Assembly (NCBI GenBank): GCA_019925095.2
Contig: CM034412.1
Coordinates: 7,871,501 to 7,935,500, forward strand
Source of the DNA: Dendrolimus kikuchii
Taxonomy: Eukaryota; Arthropoda; Insecta; Lepidoptera; Lasiocampidae
DNA length: 64,000 bases
Reading direction: 5' to 3'
A program made the translations under genes and the position numbers. Positions 8,762 through 23,100 of the stretch are shown one piece after another. Every line of letters begins with the position of its first letter. Within the stretch, counting starts at the first letter, position 1. Under the pieces are notes generated by a model, which was not told the origin of the DNA, ran no database searches, and worked only from the letters and a program-made list of their open reading frames with translations.

Positions 8762-10797
8762 TTAGGGTGATCATCGGCATGCACGAGACTAATATATACA
8801 TATCGAGAAGTGAGATATTCGTCTTAAGCGACATCTACAAAATATGTCGAGACATAATTATTAAGCTATGTACTATTTTTCAAAATGGAAAAACATCTAT
8901 ACATTTTAATTAGACCATTAGGTTCATTATATTTTCTTGATGAAAAAACCCATCATGTCAAGTCTATTACAAAATGTCACTTAAAACAAATAGCCTTTCA
9001 CCCCTCGATATAGAATAGTGCAAGCAAGCACTGATATATAGCCCGTCCAACTTATCTGTAAAATGGCAATAAATGGAATTACAGCCGCCATGTTTGAAAT
9101 TTCTTACGAATTAAGGCTGCCCGTTCTAAAAAGTTGATTATTCGTCAACGGTGTCATTTTTAACGCTATAAATAAGACGCATTTGGTCACAGCCAATAAC
9201 ATTATCCTAAATCGAGGTCGAGCATTATAATATATGATTACCTTAGATTATTGTGATATATTCAAATATCTTTGATGAGTATTCATAGAATAGCAACACT
9301 GGAGCGATCACAGCGAGAGCGACAATCTTCACTTCACAGATAAATTGGAACATTGTCACCATACTTTCATTATAGTTTTAAAATATCCCTATAAATTCAT
9401 TTGATTTGACTCTTTAAAATCATATTTTCTTAAGTTTGCGCGACTTGTACGCATAATAAAACTACGTTTTAACGGTTTTAAGCGTAGCGGTTTTAACTGA
9501 CTGATATTTGTTATTCCGACGTTTCGGCGACTTTTCAGTGGCCGTGAGCACGGAAGACAATGATGTCAAGTGTCAACGAGTATTGTTGGTAAATGTTGAG
9601 TATATTCTTTAAAATCATTTTATCCGCTCGTATAAAATCTAGCAAGCTGCGATGCTTTGTAAGATGATAAATCTCAATTAGCTTTTACTGTCATCTACTC
9701 AATATTAACGAGTAATATTTCGCCATTCCATTAATATTTATCTACTTATCTAAATTTTCTATCTAGGATATTTATAATAAACATTACATATATATTTTAA
9801 TAATATAAAGTTTATATACATCAAATGGAATAATAACTAAAAAAATTATGACTGTCAAAAATCAATTCCATAATTATCCTCCGTCGCTTTACTTTTCTTT
9901 CCAAAATTGCGGCAAACGTATATAACTTGTTTGAATCGATATATGACACCAATCCTGAGTATTGTATAGAAGACAACTCTGTTGTTCATTCAGGATAATA
10001 ACTAAAGTCAACGAAATCATATTAAAATAGCTACAGAAATACATACATCTCAACTATTTTCACTTATGGCTTGGAACACGTGTTAGAAAGAGATGCTTAT
10101 ATAGTGGTACATTCGACATTTACAAAGTTTTCGCTAGATTAAAGGTTAACTAATGGTTTCAAGATGTTTATATATTTTGTTTATGATCTTATGTTAAAAA
10201 TCAAGCCTTTACTTTAATTATGTGTTATTAATAATCTGAAATAAACTCATTACGAAGTATGTGATGCTCAACATTTTATAAACTTTTAATACTTTTAGTA
10301 CTGAAAATAAATTTTAGTCTTCTACAATTTTTCGTGGCTTTAAATAAATCCGACACTGCATTGAAAGTCCAGTTTCGGTCGTTTTTTGCTTTTCCAGTTT
10401 TTTTTTTTCTAGTGTAATATTAAGAATCGAGTTAATAAAATATTTGTATATATAAAATGCTTTTATTAATATTTTAATAAAAAAGTCGACTTAGGTACGT
10501 GAAGCGATAAAACCTTTTTTTTAATAGAATTTAAACCAATCAAATGCTATATTGACTTTTTTAATTTAAAAAAATCAATCATTTTATTGTTTTAATTCCT
10601 TCATTTTCCATAAATTTGTAACCAAATCTCTAGCATTATTATATCTTTAATATTGCTATTCAAAAACGCGATGATAAAAAGCGTATTTACTAAGACTGTA
10701 GAACTGAGATTGGGAACTTATTTTAAAAAATCGTCAAACCAATTGCATAAATAGCAATAATCCAAAAAAAAAACAAAAGTATACGTACAAAATCAAA
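8762..10797. other. AT-rich intergenic DNA with one repeat fragment
   Basis: Mostly featureless. About 9470-9600 (TTATTCCGACGTTTCGGCGAC ... GTGGCCGTGAGCACGG in order) resembles a repeat fragment I associate with lepidopteran genomes but cannot assign. A minus-strand AATAAA at 10588-10583, about 210 bp past the MARCH5 stop, is a candidate poly(A) signal for that gene. Confidence 0.4.
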
Positions 10798-11170
10798 TTA
10801 AAACAACTGATCGGCATCATCTCTGGCGCTAGAAACTGCATCTGTTGTCGTCGAAGTACCTTGACTCTTATACAATTTCAGGTTAGACTCTGTATAGTCC
10901 AAAATCTTTCTACTCGAATGCCTAATATATAACATTTGTTTATGGTATATCTTTAATGCTCCCTTAATAGTTATATACGTGAGCCCACCTAAAAGTGTCC
11001 TATGTATGTTATTTTGTATAGAACGGAAGAAAATTTTGCCTATAATCGTGGAAATTGTGGGTAAGAGGAGGGCCGAACAGAAAATTCTTGTCGGGGACAA
11101 ATGCGAGTTTTGGTTTTGATTTTGGTTGTTTGTTGGTCCTGTCACTATAGCACCTCGGTCGTTGTCCACA
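10798..11170 (-). CDS. MARCHF5: MARCH5 exon 4 (C-terminal, residues 205-328)
   Basis: Acceptor ttttacag at 11178-11171. The first base completes Asn205. Encodes a Gln/Asn repeat (NNQNQNQNS), then SPTRIFCSALLLPTIS and FRSIQNNIHRTLLGGLTYI, the conserved third and fourth membrane segments, then RKILDYTESN and a divergent acidic/Ser-Thr tail ending DADQLF and TAA. Confidence 0.95.
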
Positions 11171-14100
11171 CTGTAAAATAAATATAAGAATTATTTTAAT
11201 ACACTAATCTCTTTTTTTTTTAGTGAAACTTCTATAAACAGGGGTCTTAGGATTTTTCTGTCACGAAAAAGCCTTACGATCGCGTGGAGGAGCGGCATAT
11301 ATTTAGACTATAGATATAGATGCGTTTTTTGGTTCCGGATCGAATTCAGTTTTTTTTGTTTGACAAATAAAATATGTTTAAATAAAAAATGCATTCATTA
11401 AAATGTACCTAACCTAACCAAATCACAATTTGCAGTAAACCTGCGAAAAATCGAAATGTGTGCTGGGACACATATTAGAAGTGAAACTTTAACGGACAAG
11501 TGGAAAAACGAATGGCAACAAATTTTTAACTTGAAGTTTTACAGGCAGCTTTTCAAATTGGACAAGTACATTAACAATCCGCCCGTAAAACTCACTGTGA
11601 GAACATGGGGAACCCATACATCGAGCTTCGAGGATAATCCCAGGCCTTTCAAGTGGTCATAAACTGTTGAATTTGATAAATTCAACCTCAATCCGATCTC
11701 ACGTGTTGTTATTCGGCGGTTCGCATCAACTAATGCCTTTATCGCGTCTTTATCAGCTTCAACCGGCCTTCCCGAACGTGGTGCATCCTCGACATCAAAA
11801 TTGCCGGATCGAAATTTAGCGAACCAGTTCTGGCACTGGCGTACTGTCAACACACCTCCATACACATGGGTCAATTTCTTTCTGGCTTGAACAGTCCGTT
11901 TTTGGTATCTTGCAGAATTCAGAAGATATGGAATGCATATTTAATATATACATAGAGTGAAAACTAAAATAATATCGTGTATATATAGCTTAAACGGGTA
12001 AATTTTGATTAATTTGTCAAACGAGAATAATGATTGTCTGCATAATGTTTCGAAATAGGGCATTCCAGAACGGAACTGAATTTATTCAGATTTTCACATC
12101 GTCTAGGTGTTTGAATAATTCAAATTTGACGGCCTCTGTGATAGATAGAGCGAGCTGAACAGTTGCCGGCTTATCTCACTGCAACGGAGAGGCTCCAAGT
12201 TCGATTCGCGGTATGGTAAATTTCGGAAACAAATTTTCTTCGTTATTTACCATAGTCTAGGTGTCTGGGATCGGCCCCAGAGTGGTCTCGTTGTATATCA
12301 TCCATAACACAAGCGTAACTTGCTTAATTTGGGGATATACAATGTGTGTGATTGTCTGCCGATTATTTATTTATTATTTAAATTAGTTTCAAGTCTGCCA
12401 CCGATTTACCCACTTGATTAGTTATCGATCAGTGCGACCAATTACTATAATGGCTTGCAATCTTATCATAATGTAGATTATGTACTCGGTTATTGTTAAT
12501 TGTCCTATATTTATCCTAATTTGTGTTTTTCGCAAATGAACTTTCATCAATCAACTTAGTTGATGTTGTGGCTGACATTTAATTAAAACTAATATTTAAT
12601 TAACTAATACACACATAGGAATAAACATTTGCTTTCGTTTGTTTATTACCCTTTTACGATATAAAATGATTAATCAACTTCATCCTAGCGTTAAATCAAG
12701 GAATCCATTTCATCGACATTTAATGGAACAAATACCACGGTATTAATAGTCACAGGAGTTTAAATAAATTTAATAGGTATGCCTTTACAGCTAAACATGA
12801 TCACAGATCACTATATAATATATAGCACCATTTTCTTTTATGTTTTGCAGATAAATTTTCTTTGATATTTCTCCTTATCTATATGAATATGAAACCATTG
12901 GCATTTATATCATCCTTCACGAGGTCAAACTAGCATTCCTTGGGCCTATACTACTTTATATTTTATATTTTGACGGTCTCTGTGGTTGAGCGGGCTAAGC
13001 CTTTGCCGGCGTACCTCACTGCAACGCAGAGGTTCCAGGTTCGATCCCTGGTATAGTAAATTTCGGAAACGTATTTTCTCCGTTATTTACTATGGTCTGG
13101 GTGTCTGGGATCGGCCCCAGAGTAGTCCGTTGTATATTACCCATAACACAAGCGTAACTTGCTTAATTTGGGGATGTACAATATGTGTGTTTGTCTGCCG
13201 ATTATTATTATTATTATTATATCGAGAACTAGCGGAGGCGGCATGGTAGTTGTTCAACATGGAACTTACCAGTTTTGCATAAACATAACAATAATATTTG
13301 CCATCTATTTCTGCCCGTACACCTCTCTAACTTTGCACCACATAACCTGATCCCGCTATCCTCATCATTTACACCACATTTCTCAACCTTCTATACACTG
13401 ATTTTTAATTACCCGAAATAACATGACAGCTGCGATCGACTTATTTGTGTTGCACATGCAACATGTACAGCTGTACATTTTGCAAGTTTGGAGTAGTGTT
13501 GTAATATGGCTCATTCATAAGTGAGTTGTGTGACTGGTTAATTCAATCACAGTAGTGAGTTGTTGATTCAACTGACACAATTCACTCATGAATGAGCCAT
13601 ACTACAACACTATGGTCCAAGCATGCAAAATAAATAAAGGTCAATGGCAGCTGCCATTTTACTCCAGGTAATTAAAAATTAGAGTATAGCTCAGATCAAA
13701 GTTATCATTCATTAATGAATATAGCAGTAACTAAAATCTGGTTCTGTTCATTTTGGTATTTTATACTAACTACTATTAATTATTACATACTTTCCAAATG
13801 GCAATATATATGACAATGCGGGAATCTTGGCACAGTATTTCCTTAGGAAGAGCAGAACAGAATCCTCCCAGTTGTACATCTTCGCACTAATGAGGGTGAC
13901 AGGGATGGTCGGTAAGAGCACCAGCAGTACAAGAGGATCTGCAGACTCCATCATTTCGAGACCCTCTCTGTGGCCAACCACCTGGAAATGACACGTCAGT
14001 TTGGTTATTATATGTGAACAATATATTTAATGTAATGTCTCAACTAATTCATAAACATACACAGACAGACGGATAGACGACGATTTTATGAAATTTCCGT

Positions 14101-17100
14101 TTTTACCAAAACTACAGAACCCTAAAAATCCATGTACAGTACACGCAAATTAAATGTGCTTCGAGTGAAGTTAGTTCCATTAATCTGTGTGCAAGTCCAG
14201 TCAAATGTTAATGTTTATTACACGTTCAGTGTGTTGTGCGAAAGGGATGGCATGCGTATCCGGATAGCAAATAAGCCAAAGCGCAACACTATCACCCCTC
14301 TTAGTTCCGTCTGTGAACCTTATAACTGTGTACTGCGCAGTGACGCGTACAAACTTCAAAGACGCACTTAAGTTTTGCTGGTATTGTATTTAAATGAAAA
14401 CCGCATATTATAATCGCTCTAAACACATCTACATCAGACAAGGAAAGGATTTCTAACACATAAACTTGAGATATCAACAATTACTGTCGACCGTTTACCT
14501 CTTATGATTAATGTCAAAAAATATTTACGAATTATTTGACAGTCTATTAAAACGGAAGCCATGTAAGCGCTGACCAGTGGATTAATTCATCGATAACCGT
14601 TTCACGGAAGATAGCCACAGACACTCTATTTCCTTAATTACAATATCTGAATATAATGTCCTCAAAATGTCAAGGTGCCCTATACCAGATGGTCAATGTA
14701 TAATATTAACCAAAGCTAATCGGCGATTATTAAATATGCATACATACATGACTATTTATTGTTCAAAAAACGAAACAATTACAAAATGCATACTTAGTTA
14801 TAATACTTTCTTGGTAAAAGAATAGGATGTTTTATCTTAAAGCAATTTTTCCCAGGCAATATTCTTAGCTAATCCAACGATGTAGATGGTTGCAGAAAAC
14901 GATATACCGAACAACGGCTGCTGTATATATATAATATTAAATAAATAATCATTCACGTCCTTGGATTCATATCAAAAAATTTGTTATATAATTATATAAT
15001 ATCCAAGAAATAGTAATATTATGCAAATGGCTTTATAGCCATTTGCATAAAATTAACTATTTAATGCTATAAACGCCTTTTCTTCAGCGGTTTTAAAATT
15101 TAGAAATATAATTAATTTGAAAATTCATTTTATTGAGTATTCTAGAAACGAACAAGCTTCAGACTGGTTATGAACTTGGAAAGTGCAATCAGGTACTTTT
15201 GAACATAACGTATCAATATGCTGAAGAGAATCCTTATCGCAGCATCGTAGTACTGTAATACTATTATCGGATATACAAGATCTTATATCCATTAAATATA
15301 AAGTAGGCTGAACATCAGAATCTCATTATATTAATGTACTCTTTGGATTTGGCATCGTCAGTGACATCTATGTCAAAATTACATAAACTAAATCACGAAT
15401 ACGACACTTTCAAATTTCGAATGATAAGCCAGATGGTTTACAAATTTTCCGTAACCAAAAAGTTTATTTGGATAGCTAGATACAATCTTATATCTGTACC
15501 AATTGGAACATTTTTGTTCGAGTGACAAATTTTTTTTTAAATATTATTTTTTGTTTAGTACCGATTTGTCTTTAAAGTAGTGATATATAGGTACATATAG
15601 CAGATATAGTGATGCTTAGTAAAATTGCAGTCTAATATAGACTCGCCTTATTTATTATCTAAAATACATCTAAAAGTACCAACAAGACTATTCCGTTTTA
15701 AAATAATCTATTTTCTTTTTTTTTCTCTTTTAATTTCTTCTTTTTAATTTAATTAATTGAATGTAAAGTATTTACTAGGAAGCATTACAGCTATCTATAT
15801 GTGGAAACAATTAAATGATTATAGATTTTTACTAGTATGTACTTAGTTATAAACTGTTTGTTTTCCGAATAAAATAAAATATATACTTGAACTCCAAATT
15901 TAACGCAGTATTACTACAGACATATGTTTATTGAAATGGTCTAAAATGCTACACATTTATATGATAATAGTAAATTCGCCATGAAGTGTTCCTTGCGTCA
16001 CGTTCAACTTTACAATGGTAATCCGCAGGCTAACAATCCATTCAAATTTAATCCAACCATGACAAAAACAGCCCGCGTGAACAAGAATAACAATTTTCAT
16101 ACAAACTAGTCGAACATGTTTTGCTGACCTTTCGTGTCACTCGCCCGTATTGTTACTCTTATATATTATCAGCAATAAGAACAATTAACAGGTCTAACGT
16201 CTTGTTTATATTTTTAATTTAAGGTTCGGATATGTAATGGACTTAATTACAAACTAGGATAAGGTGCATCTCTTTAGTTTGCCGTTTGACATTCTTTTAC
16301 AGAAATTGTTGCTTATAAGCTACTCTATCTACAGGTGCAATAATAGAGTTTTAATACTCCTCGTCCAACACATAGCAACAAAATGTGTAATATACAATTA
16401 ACATCTTTTTTAATTGAATTCAAGTCTAAAAAAGTATGTATGGAACAAGCGTCAGTAGAAAAGTGGTATTATCTATTTAAAAAAAGGTAAAAAGCTTTTT
16501 TTTATTGCAGGAGTTCAGCAGACAGGCCACTTGATTGAAAGCGGTTACCATCGCCTATGGACATTTGTAACACCAAAGGTGCTACGAGTGCGCTCCTGCT
16601 CTCTTAAGGGAGACTGGAACCTGATCACTAATGCCGGAACACAACTCAAGGTTATTATGGCGTCATACTTTAGACCAGGGGTGGTAGCCATCCAGTCGGG
16701 CAAATTCCCTATGACCTGGCTGTGGGTTGTTTGGTCGCCTCTTACGACAGGCCGCCTGGCCGCAGGAAATTGTATTCTTTCTCCATTCCTGCACGGATAT
16801 TACAGCCAGATAGTAAGACAATAAAGATCCTTTATTGTCTTACTATCTGGCTGTGAGTTACACGTGATTATTTCAAGAACTACCAACGTTCTCTCATCAC
16901 CTTATCCTAATCATTTGAGGTCGGCACTTATGTTGTTGTCCTCCTCTTTTATTCTAGCATAATTAATAATCTTCATTCAGGAACTAGTCATGTAGTATGT
17001 TTTACCTTTATGGAGTCACATGTTTACTAAACTGTCGTTTATAAAGTATATCGGTCTTATTCATAGAGAGTTTGATTAAGTTTAAACGCTTGTTTGAGAA

Positions 17101-20100
17101 CCATAAAGAAGCGTTCAAACTTACTTTAACTCTCTATGAATAAGACCGTACATCTATAATATTATAAAATTCTAAACATGCCGTATCTGTACATTCAAGC
17201 TAATCAAAAAAAAACTGCAATACACTACATAAATGATGGAGAACAAGATGCGTTTTTTTTAGATTTCTTGTCTGTTTATTCGGGATTCACGTAAAATCTA
17301 CTGGACCGATTTCGATGCGGTTTTCACTAAAAGATCGCAGAGGTACTTTGTGTCTCGGGAATCCCGCGGGAATTTCAAGACAAGCGTGGACGAAGTCACG
17401 GGCATACGCTAGTAGTCTAAATAAATTATTAATAAAAAATAATACAAAATATTAATCTACAGAATATTTTTAAAATATTAAAGTATATGGACTGATATTA
17501 TTGAAAAAAACTTTGAAACTGCTATTAATGTTTAGCCATTATACCAAATTTCAAAATTTCATGAAAATTAGTTCATACTGAACAACGTAAATAGGGTACA
17601 GTGAAGCAAGCTAACCTTAACCTTTACCGAGTAAGTATGAGTATGTATCTTGCAATTATTCAATCGTAGAAAGAACACCAACAATTGTTGGTTGAACATA
17701 CAGATAGTAATAAATAACCTAGATAGACAAAACATCTGCCCCGAAAAGAGACAGAGGTGAGAATTAATAAAAATCTATATAAACAAATTAGTGTTGTTTA
17801 TCTAAATAGTAATAACGGCATTAAAAAGGAGCCTATCGATAACAACCGTTAGTGATGTGCTAAATACATTTGCCAACATGTAATATAAGAGTCATCATTT
17901 GAGCAACAAAACTGTGAGTCCACTGTAAATTTAAGTTAACGACCTCATTCTACATTTCACAAATATTGTACGTTGTATTGTAATGTATTTACTTACAAAA
18001 CTCATAAAAGTAACTCCCAGAAGTATAATTATGGGAAATATTAAAAAAAAATAACGTAAAATAAACTTCGTACAGAAATTAAGGGAGCAAAAAATATGAA
18101 TAAATATAAAATATGAATAAAAATGGTCTTACAGCTAATTTAAAATTGTATTTGGACGTTGAACTTCAAAAATTTTTACCTAAATATTTTTCCAGTAATT
18201 TTTAGAAAACCACCAACAAAAAAGCGATATTTTTTTTTCTTTTTGGTCTATAGACTCAGAAAAAATTTCGTGACTTAGCCCTCTGCATGGACTAGGTAAC
18301 TTGTTTTTTTCAGCTTTATTTTTTAATAGCTTCGATACGAGTACTTCTCGCTAAGATATCGATCTTTGAATAGAAAAGGATCATTTTGCCTGTGATTATC
18401 AATATCTCACCGACCAATGATTGCACAGAAAGTTCATGGTGGATTTCGAAAACTTTAACAAATTCTCTACAAGGATTAGGATTCTACGTTTTTTTTCCAA
18501 ACATTACATGAACTTGGTTTTTCGTAGTTTTTTTGGAAAACCAAGCACCTAATCAAAAATATCCAGGAAACGACTAATGTTAAGTGTGCCTTTTACAGTT
18601 CAATATACCGACAAAAACCCTACAGTTTTAATTTAATTTAGTTAGACGTTTACTATATCCCACCCCATTGAATTTTTGAAAAATTTAAGGGGAAAAAGTT
18701 TTGCTCTGAAAATCTTATAATCTTTATCAAAATAATTAAAAAAATCAGCTTCCAGCAGACGCACTAATAGCTGCAAGGAACATGGCGTTTGGGCATGGCA
18801 TTTGGCAATCGGCCAAGTTTGCCAGCCATGGAAACACACCTAAAACTGCTAAAATCTATCTGTATTTAACAATATATCAATTTAGCAAACTTGGCGCAAC
18901 TATAATAGTCACAGATGAAATTGCAGAAAACATAGACCTCGACACCTTAAGATTACGATTGTTTACCGATATAAAAGTGAAATAGCAACAGACACCCGCG
19001 ATTTCCGCACTACCTACCACATTATCTCTTATCCTGACCATACATGTACCGGACAGTCACATATACATTATCGTCAATAATCATAATTTTTATAAGAGTA
19101 GATAAAAATATAAATTTTTCCTGTAGCTACGAATATTACTTGTCACCAAATCACAAACTTGTATTATTTATTAGAATTAAAACTTTAAACTCCATACTAA
19201 AGGTATGAAATTTAACAGTGAGCCGTGGTATGAGGCTTGACGGGAGGACACAGAACAGCTAATAGGGTTATTACACCATACGGTATACAGACAACGTTTA
19301 AGACTTCGTGGCTCGGACATGTCCACCTTCTAGATCATATCCTAAACAGTGTAATATGATAAGAATTTTAGGAAGCGTAAGCTCTTCCTATACAACATAT
19401 CCCGTCTCTCTATGTTGTATAGGTATGAATGTGATTATGTATGTTAGTTCCTTTCCTTCTATGTAATACTTTCGTAATCAGACATTAAAAGGAGGGATAC
19501 CTTCATCCCGAAAAATGTAATTGGTTATATGAGACACGGATCCGAAGTTAACGTAAGCAAAGTCGCATTGCGAAGTTTTAGCATTAACTAAATAAAAACT
19601 GGTTAAATTTAAATAAATTATTTTATCAAACAAGTTCTCATCTTCATTTCATTTTACAGAATGTTAAAAACTTGTAAATAAATGCATTTCAGTTCCCACA
19701 ATATCTACCGCTAAATCACTAAAGCTATTAGTGGTCAAATTAAAATAATATTGTTTTTATCGTGTTGTTGTGATGATTAAAAACACTCTTCTGAGAAACG
19801 TATTGTAGTAAAATGTAATGATGATGATCTTATGTTTTTTCAAATATATCGTGGCAGCTTAGTAGTTAAGGTTGCATCCGTGCAGGTATGGAGAAATAAT
19901 ACAATTTCCTGCAGCCGGGCGGCCTGTCGTATGAGGCGATAAAACAACCCGCACCCAGGTGGTAGGCATGTGCCCGTCTGTCATGTCTATCACCCCCGGT
20001 ATAGAGTACATACATACATAACTTCACGCCAGTTCCCTTGCGGGGTAGGCACGAACACGGTATAGAGTATACCGCCGTAATAACCTTGAGTTCTCTTCCG

Positions 20101-23100
20101 GCATCAGTGGTAAGGTTTCAGTCTCCTTTAAGAGAGCAGCGGCGCATTTGTAGCAACCTTTGGTGTTACAAATGTTGATTGGCGATGGTAACTGCTTTGA
20201 TGGTAACTGTCTGCTGAAGTCATGCAATAAAAAAAATAAAGTACCCGTAGGTATCTCATTTTAATACGTGTGTTCGAATCCTAGGTAGGAAGCATGAACA
20301 GCTTACAAATTCGCGCATTATTACGATGACCGCATATTGTAACAGTGAAAAAAACGTCTTAATGAAAACTTCACATCGACTGCTATTACAGATGTGTGAA
20401 ACTCCTTAAACATGTTTGATGAATATACTGTAAATCTCTTAAAAATGGATAGACCTGAGCCTAACAGTGGATTATGTTTACAAGAAAACTCCATTCGTAC
20501 ATGCACTTAGATTCCAAGAAACTCTTCTTGCCACCTTCAAGAGTATATGGATCCTTGGTATCGACATTGCGAACGATATGCAGTTCAGGGGCCATCTTGT
20601 AGGCAAGGCAAAACTTGCCTCCAAGAAGCTGGGAGTGCTAAACCGATGCAAGAAATAAATACTTCACTCCGCAGCAACGCCTTGTGCTTTATAAAGCCCA
20701 GATGAGGCCGTTTATAGAGTAATGCTTACACTTGTGAACCGGGGCACCCCGCCTGCCAGCTAAATCCCGTGGATAATATTCAACGTCGAGCCGTTCGCGT
20801 TGCTGATGATCATGGACGGTTTAGATACGCTTGGCCTTCGGAGAGACTTGGCGTCTATCTGCGTATTCTACCAGCTTTATAACGGGGAGTGTTCCGAGGA
20901 ACTGTTCAATCACTTCAAAATGGTGCCTTCACCTTCGTTCTACCACCGCATCGCTCACCATCGACTGGGTGTTCTTCCACATTTCATCGAGCCTGTTCGC
21001 CCATGTACGCAACGTTTCTCTTGCGTATTTAAATAATTTAGAATGAGCAACCGGCTGAGGTTTTAACACGACATGTGGAGTTCTTTAAAAAGAGTGTCAT
21101 CAACTTTCTCCGAGACCGGCAGCTCATTCGTGACATCTCTGTTGTTGCAAATGTCCATAGACGACGATAACCGCTTTCCACCAGGTGGGCCGCCAGCATA
21201 TCTGCTATACTCCAGCTATAAAAAATGGAATTTTGGTAGTCATGAAACTAGAATAATGAACACAACAAGTAATTAAATGTAAGTAAATAATGGATCGTGT
21301 ACTAGCAGAAGGTGATGTCAGGAGCCTTAAGAACAGACGAGCGTGCATGACAAGAGTTACGAATGTCAAAGAAGCAAGTGAGGTGTGTAAGAATAAGCCT
21401 AAATGGCGCTCTGTTATTCGTGCCTACCCCACAAGGGAACTGGCGTGAAGTTATGTATATATGTATGTAAATAATGGATAACTTCTCCGACATCGTTGAT
21501 TTAGTACTAATTAACTTAAAATGTATTGCACGGACTTGGAACACCTTGCCTTAATCCCTATGAAAAAGAACAGATCTACGACAACGTCCAATGTAAAATA
21601 AAAAGAAGGAAAATCATTGTGAAATTGTATTCTTGAGGTTCATCGGTAAAGAGTTTCTTCCAAGACATTTGTCAGAAACTCTTTGACACTATCCATAATC
21701 AGAATATTTCGCACAGCAAATTAATATTTCTTATACGACGTACCAATGCAGTCAACCTTCTGGACATATTACTCTCTGACATAAATCTGTTACATATTGT
21801 ATTTTTTTTTTGCAGGAGTTCAACAGACAGGCAGACCATCGCCTATGGACATTTGCAACACCAAAGGTGCTACAAATGCGCTGCTGCTCTCTTAAGGGAG
21901 ACTGGAACCTGGTCACTAATGCCGGAACACAACTCAAGGTTGTTATGGCGACATACTTTAGACCGGGGTGTTAGCCATCCAGTCGGACAAATCCCCTATC
22001 ACCTGGCTGTGGGTTGTTTTGTCGCCTCTTACGACAGGCCGCCCGGCCGCAGAAAATTGTATTCTTTCTCCGTCCCTGCACGGATAAACTTGTATGATGT
22101 ATTGTTTATTGTATGTCTTGTATGTTGTATTGTTGTATTGATGTATAACTTTATAGTGACATTTTTGTATATTGATCGTTCAAAGAAGTTGTGTTTTAAA
22201 AAATGTTTTGAATATTAAACTGAATTTCTAAGCAAAAGATTATCAACTCAGTATATTGCGTTATATCTATCGATAACTGAAGGTGGGCCTCATATCATCA
22301 AGAATTTAAAACGCAACGTTTCACGTCATTACATCGTATGTATCGTCATCGCGAAGACGATGAATTTGATTGCAACGAAATACGCGGTTCTTTTTTTATA
22401 TCTGCTTGTAGAAAAACTTGCAAATGACCTGATGGCCAGTGGTTACCGTCACCTATGGACATCTGCAACACTATCTGTGTCTGCCCTTTTTGAGGAGCCT
22501 CATATTGTAGCACTCTGGGAATACCGCCGGAGGGAGTTCAGCTTGCACATATATAGCATGAAGGCAAGCATCATGAAGTGAACTGCTCAACATTGAAAAA
22601 GTATGATAGTCATAGTGCCTGTTTCTCCACGTCTCACACTTACCACTTACTAAAAGTACAATTGTGAAAGTCCGACCAAAGTCATGGGGCCTGTTTCTCC
22701 ACGTCTCACAATTACCACTTACTAAAGGTAAAAGTAAACATCGTGAGGAAAGCTGAACACAGAAGTGAGGTAATGTCGCCAATTCGTAAAAACTTTTGAT
22801 TTTAATAATAATCTACGGAGGGTAATACAGAGAAGAGCTGCGGGAATAACAATATCTTCTAATCTTCTAATTCTAGGCATCTCTCATTTATACTCCTTTC
22901 CGCTTCCATCTAAACCGGGCTTTATATTTGATCTTCTGACTGATGTTATTTATTGTGATGTATGTAAAGGCGTCGCGTTATTTGCAAAAAGCGGTCAAAT
23001 AACGGAAAATAATGTAGTCTGTGGACATTTTCAATGCAGGAGAAATTATAATCGCCGCTTGTTTGCTTTCCAAGAACCCTTAATGCGTCCATTACAAACA

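Noticed and set aside
12972..13045. Possible functional tRNA gene
   Set aside because: A- and B-box-like motifs are present, but the sequence does not fold into a full cloverleaf with a matching acceptor stem and continues into a SINE body.
12986..13350. Open frames across the second SINE
   Set aside because: They read through tRNA-derived SINE sequence and its (ATT)n tail, giving low-complexity peptides.
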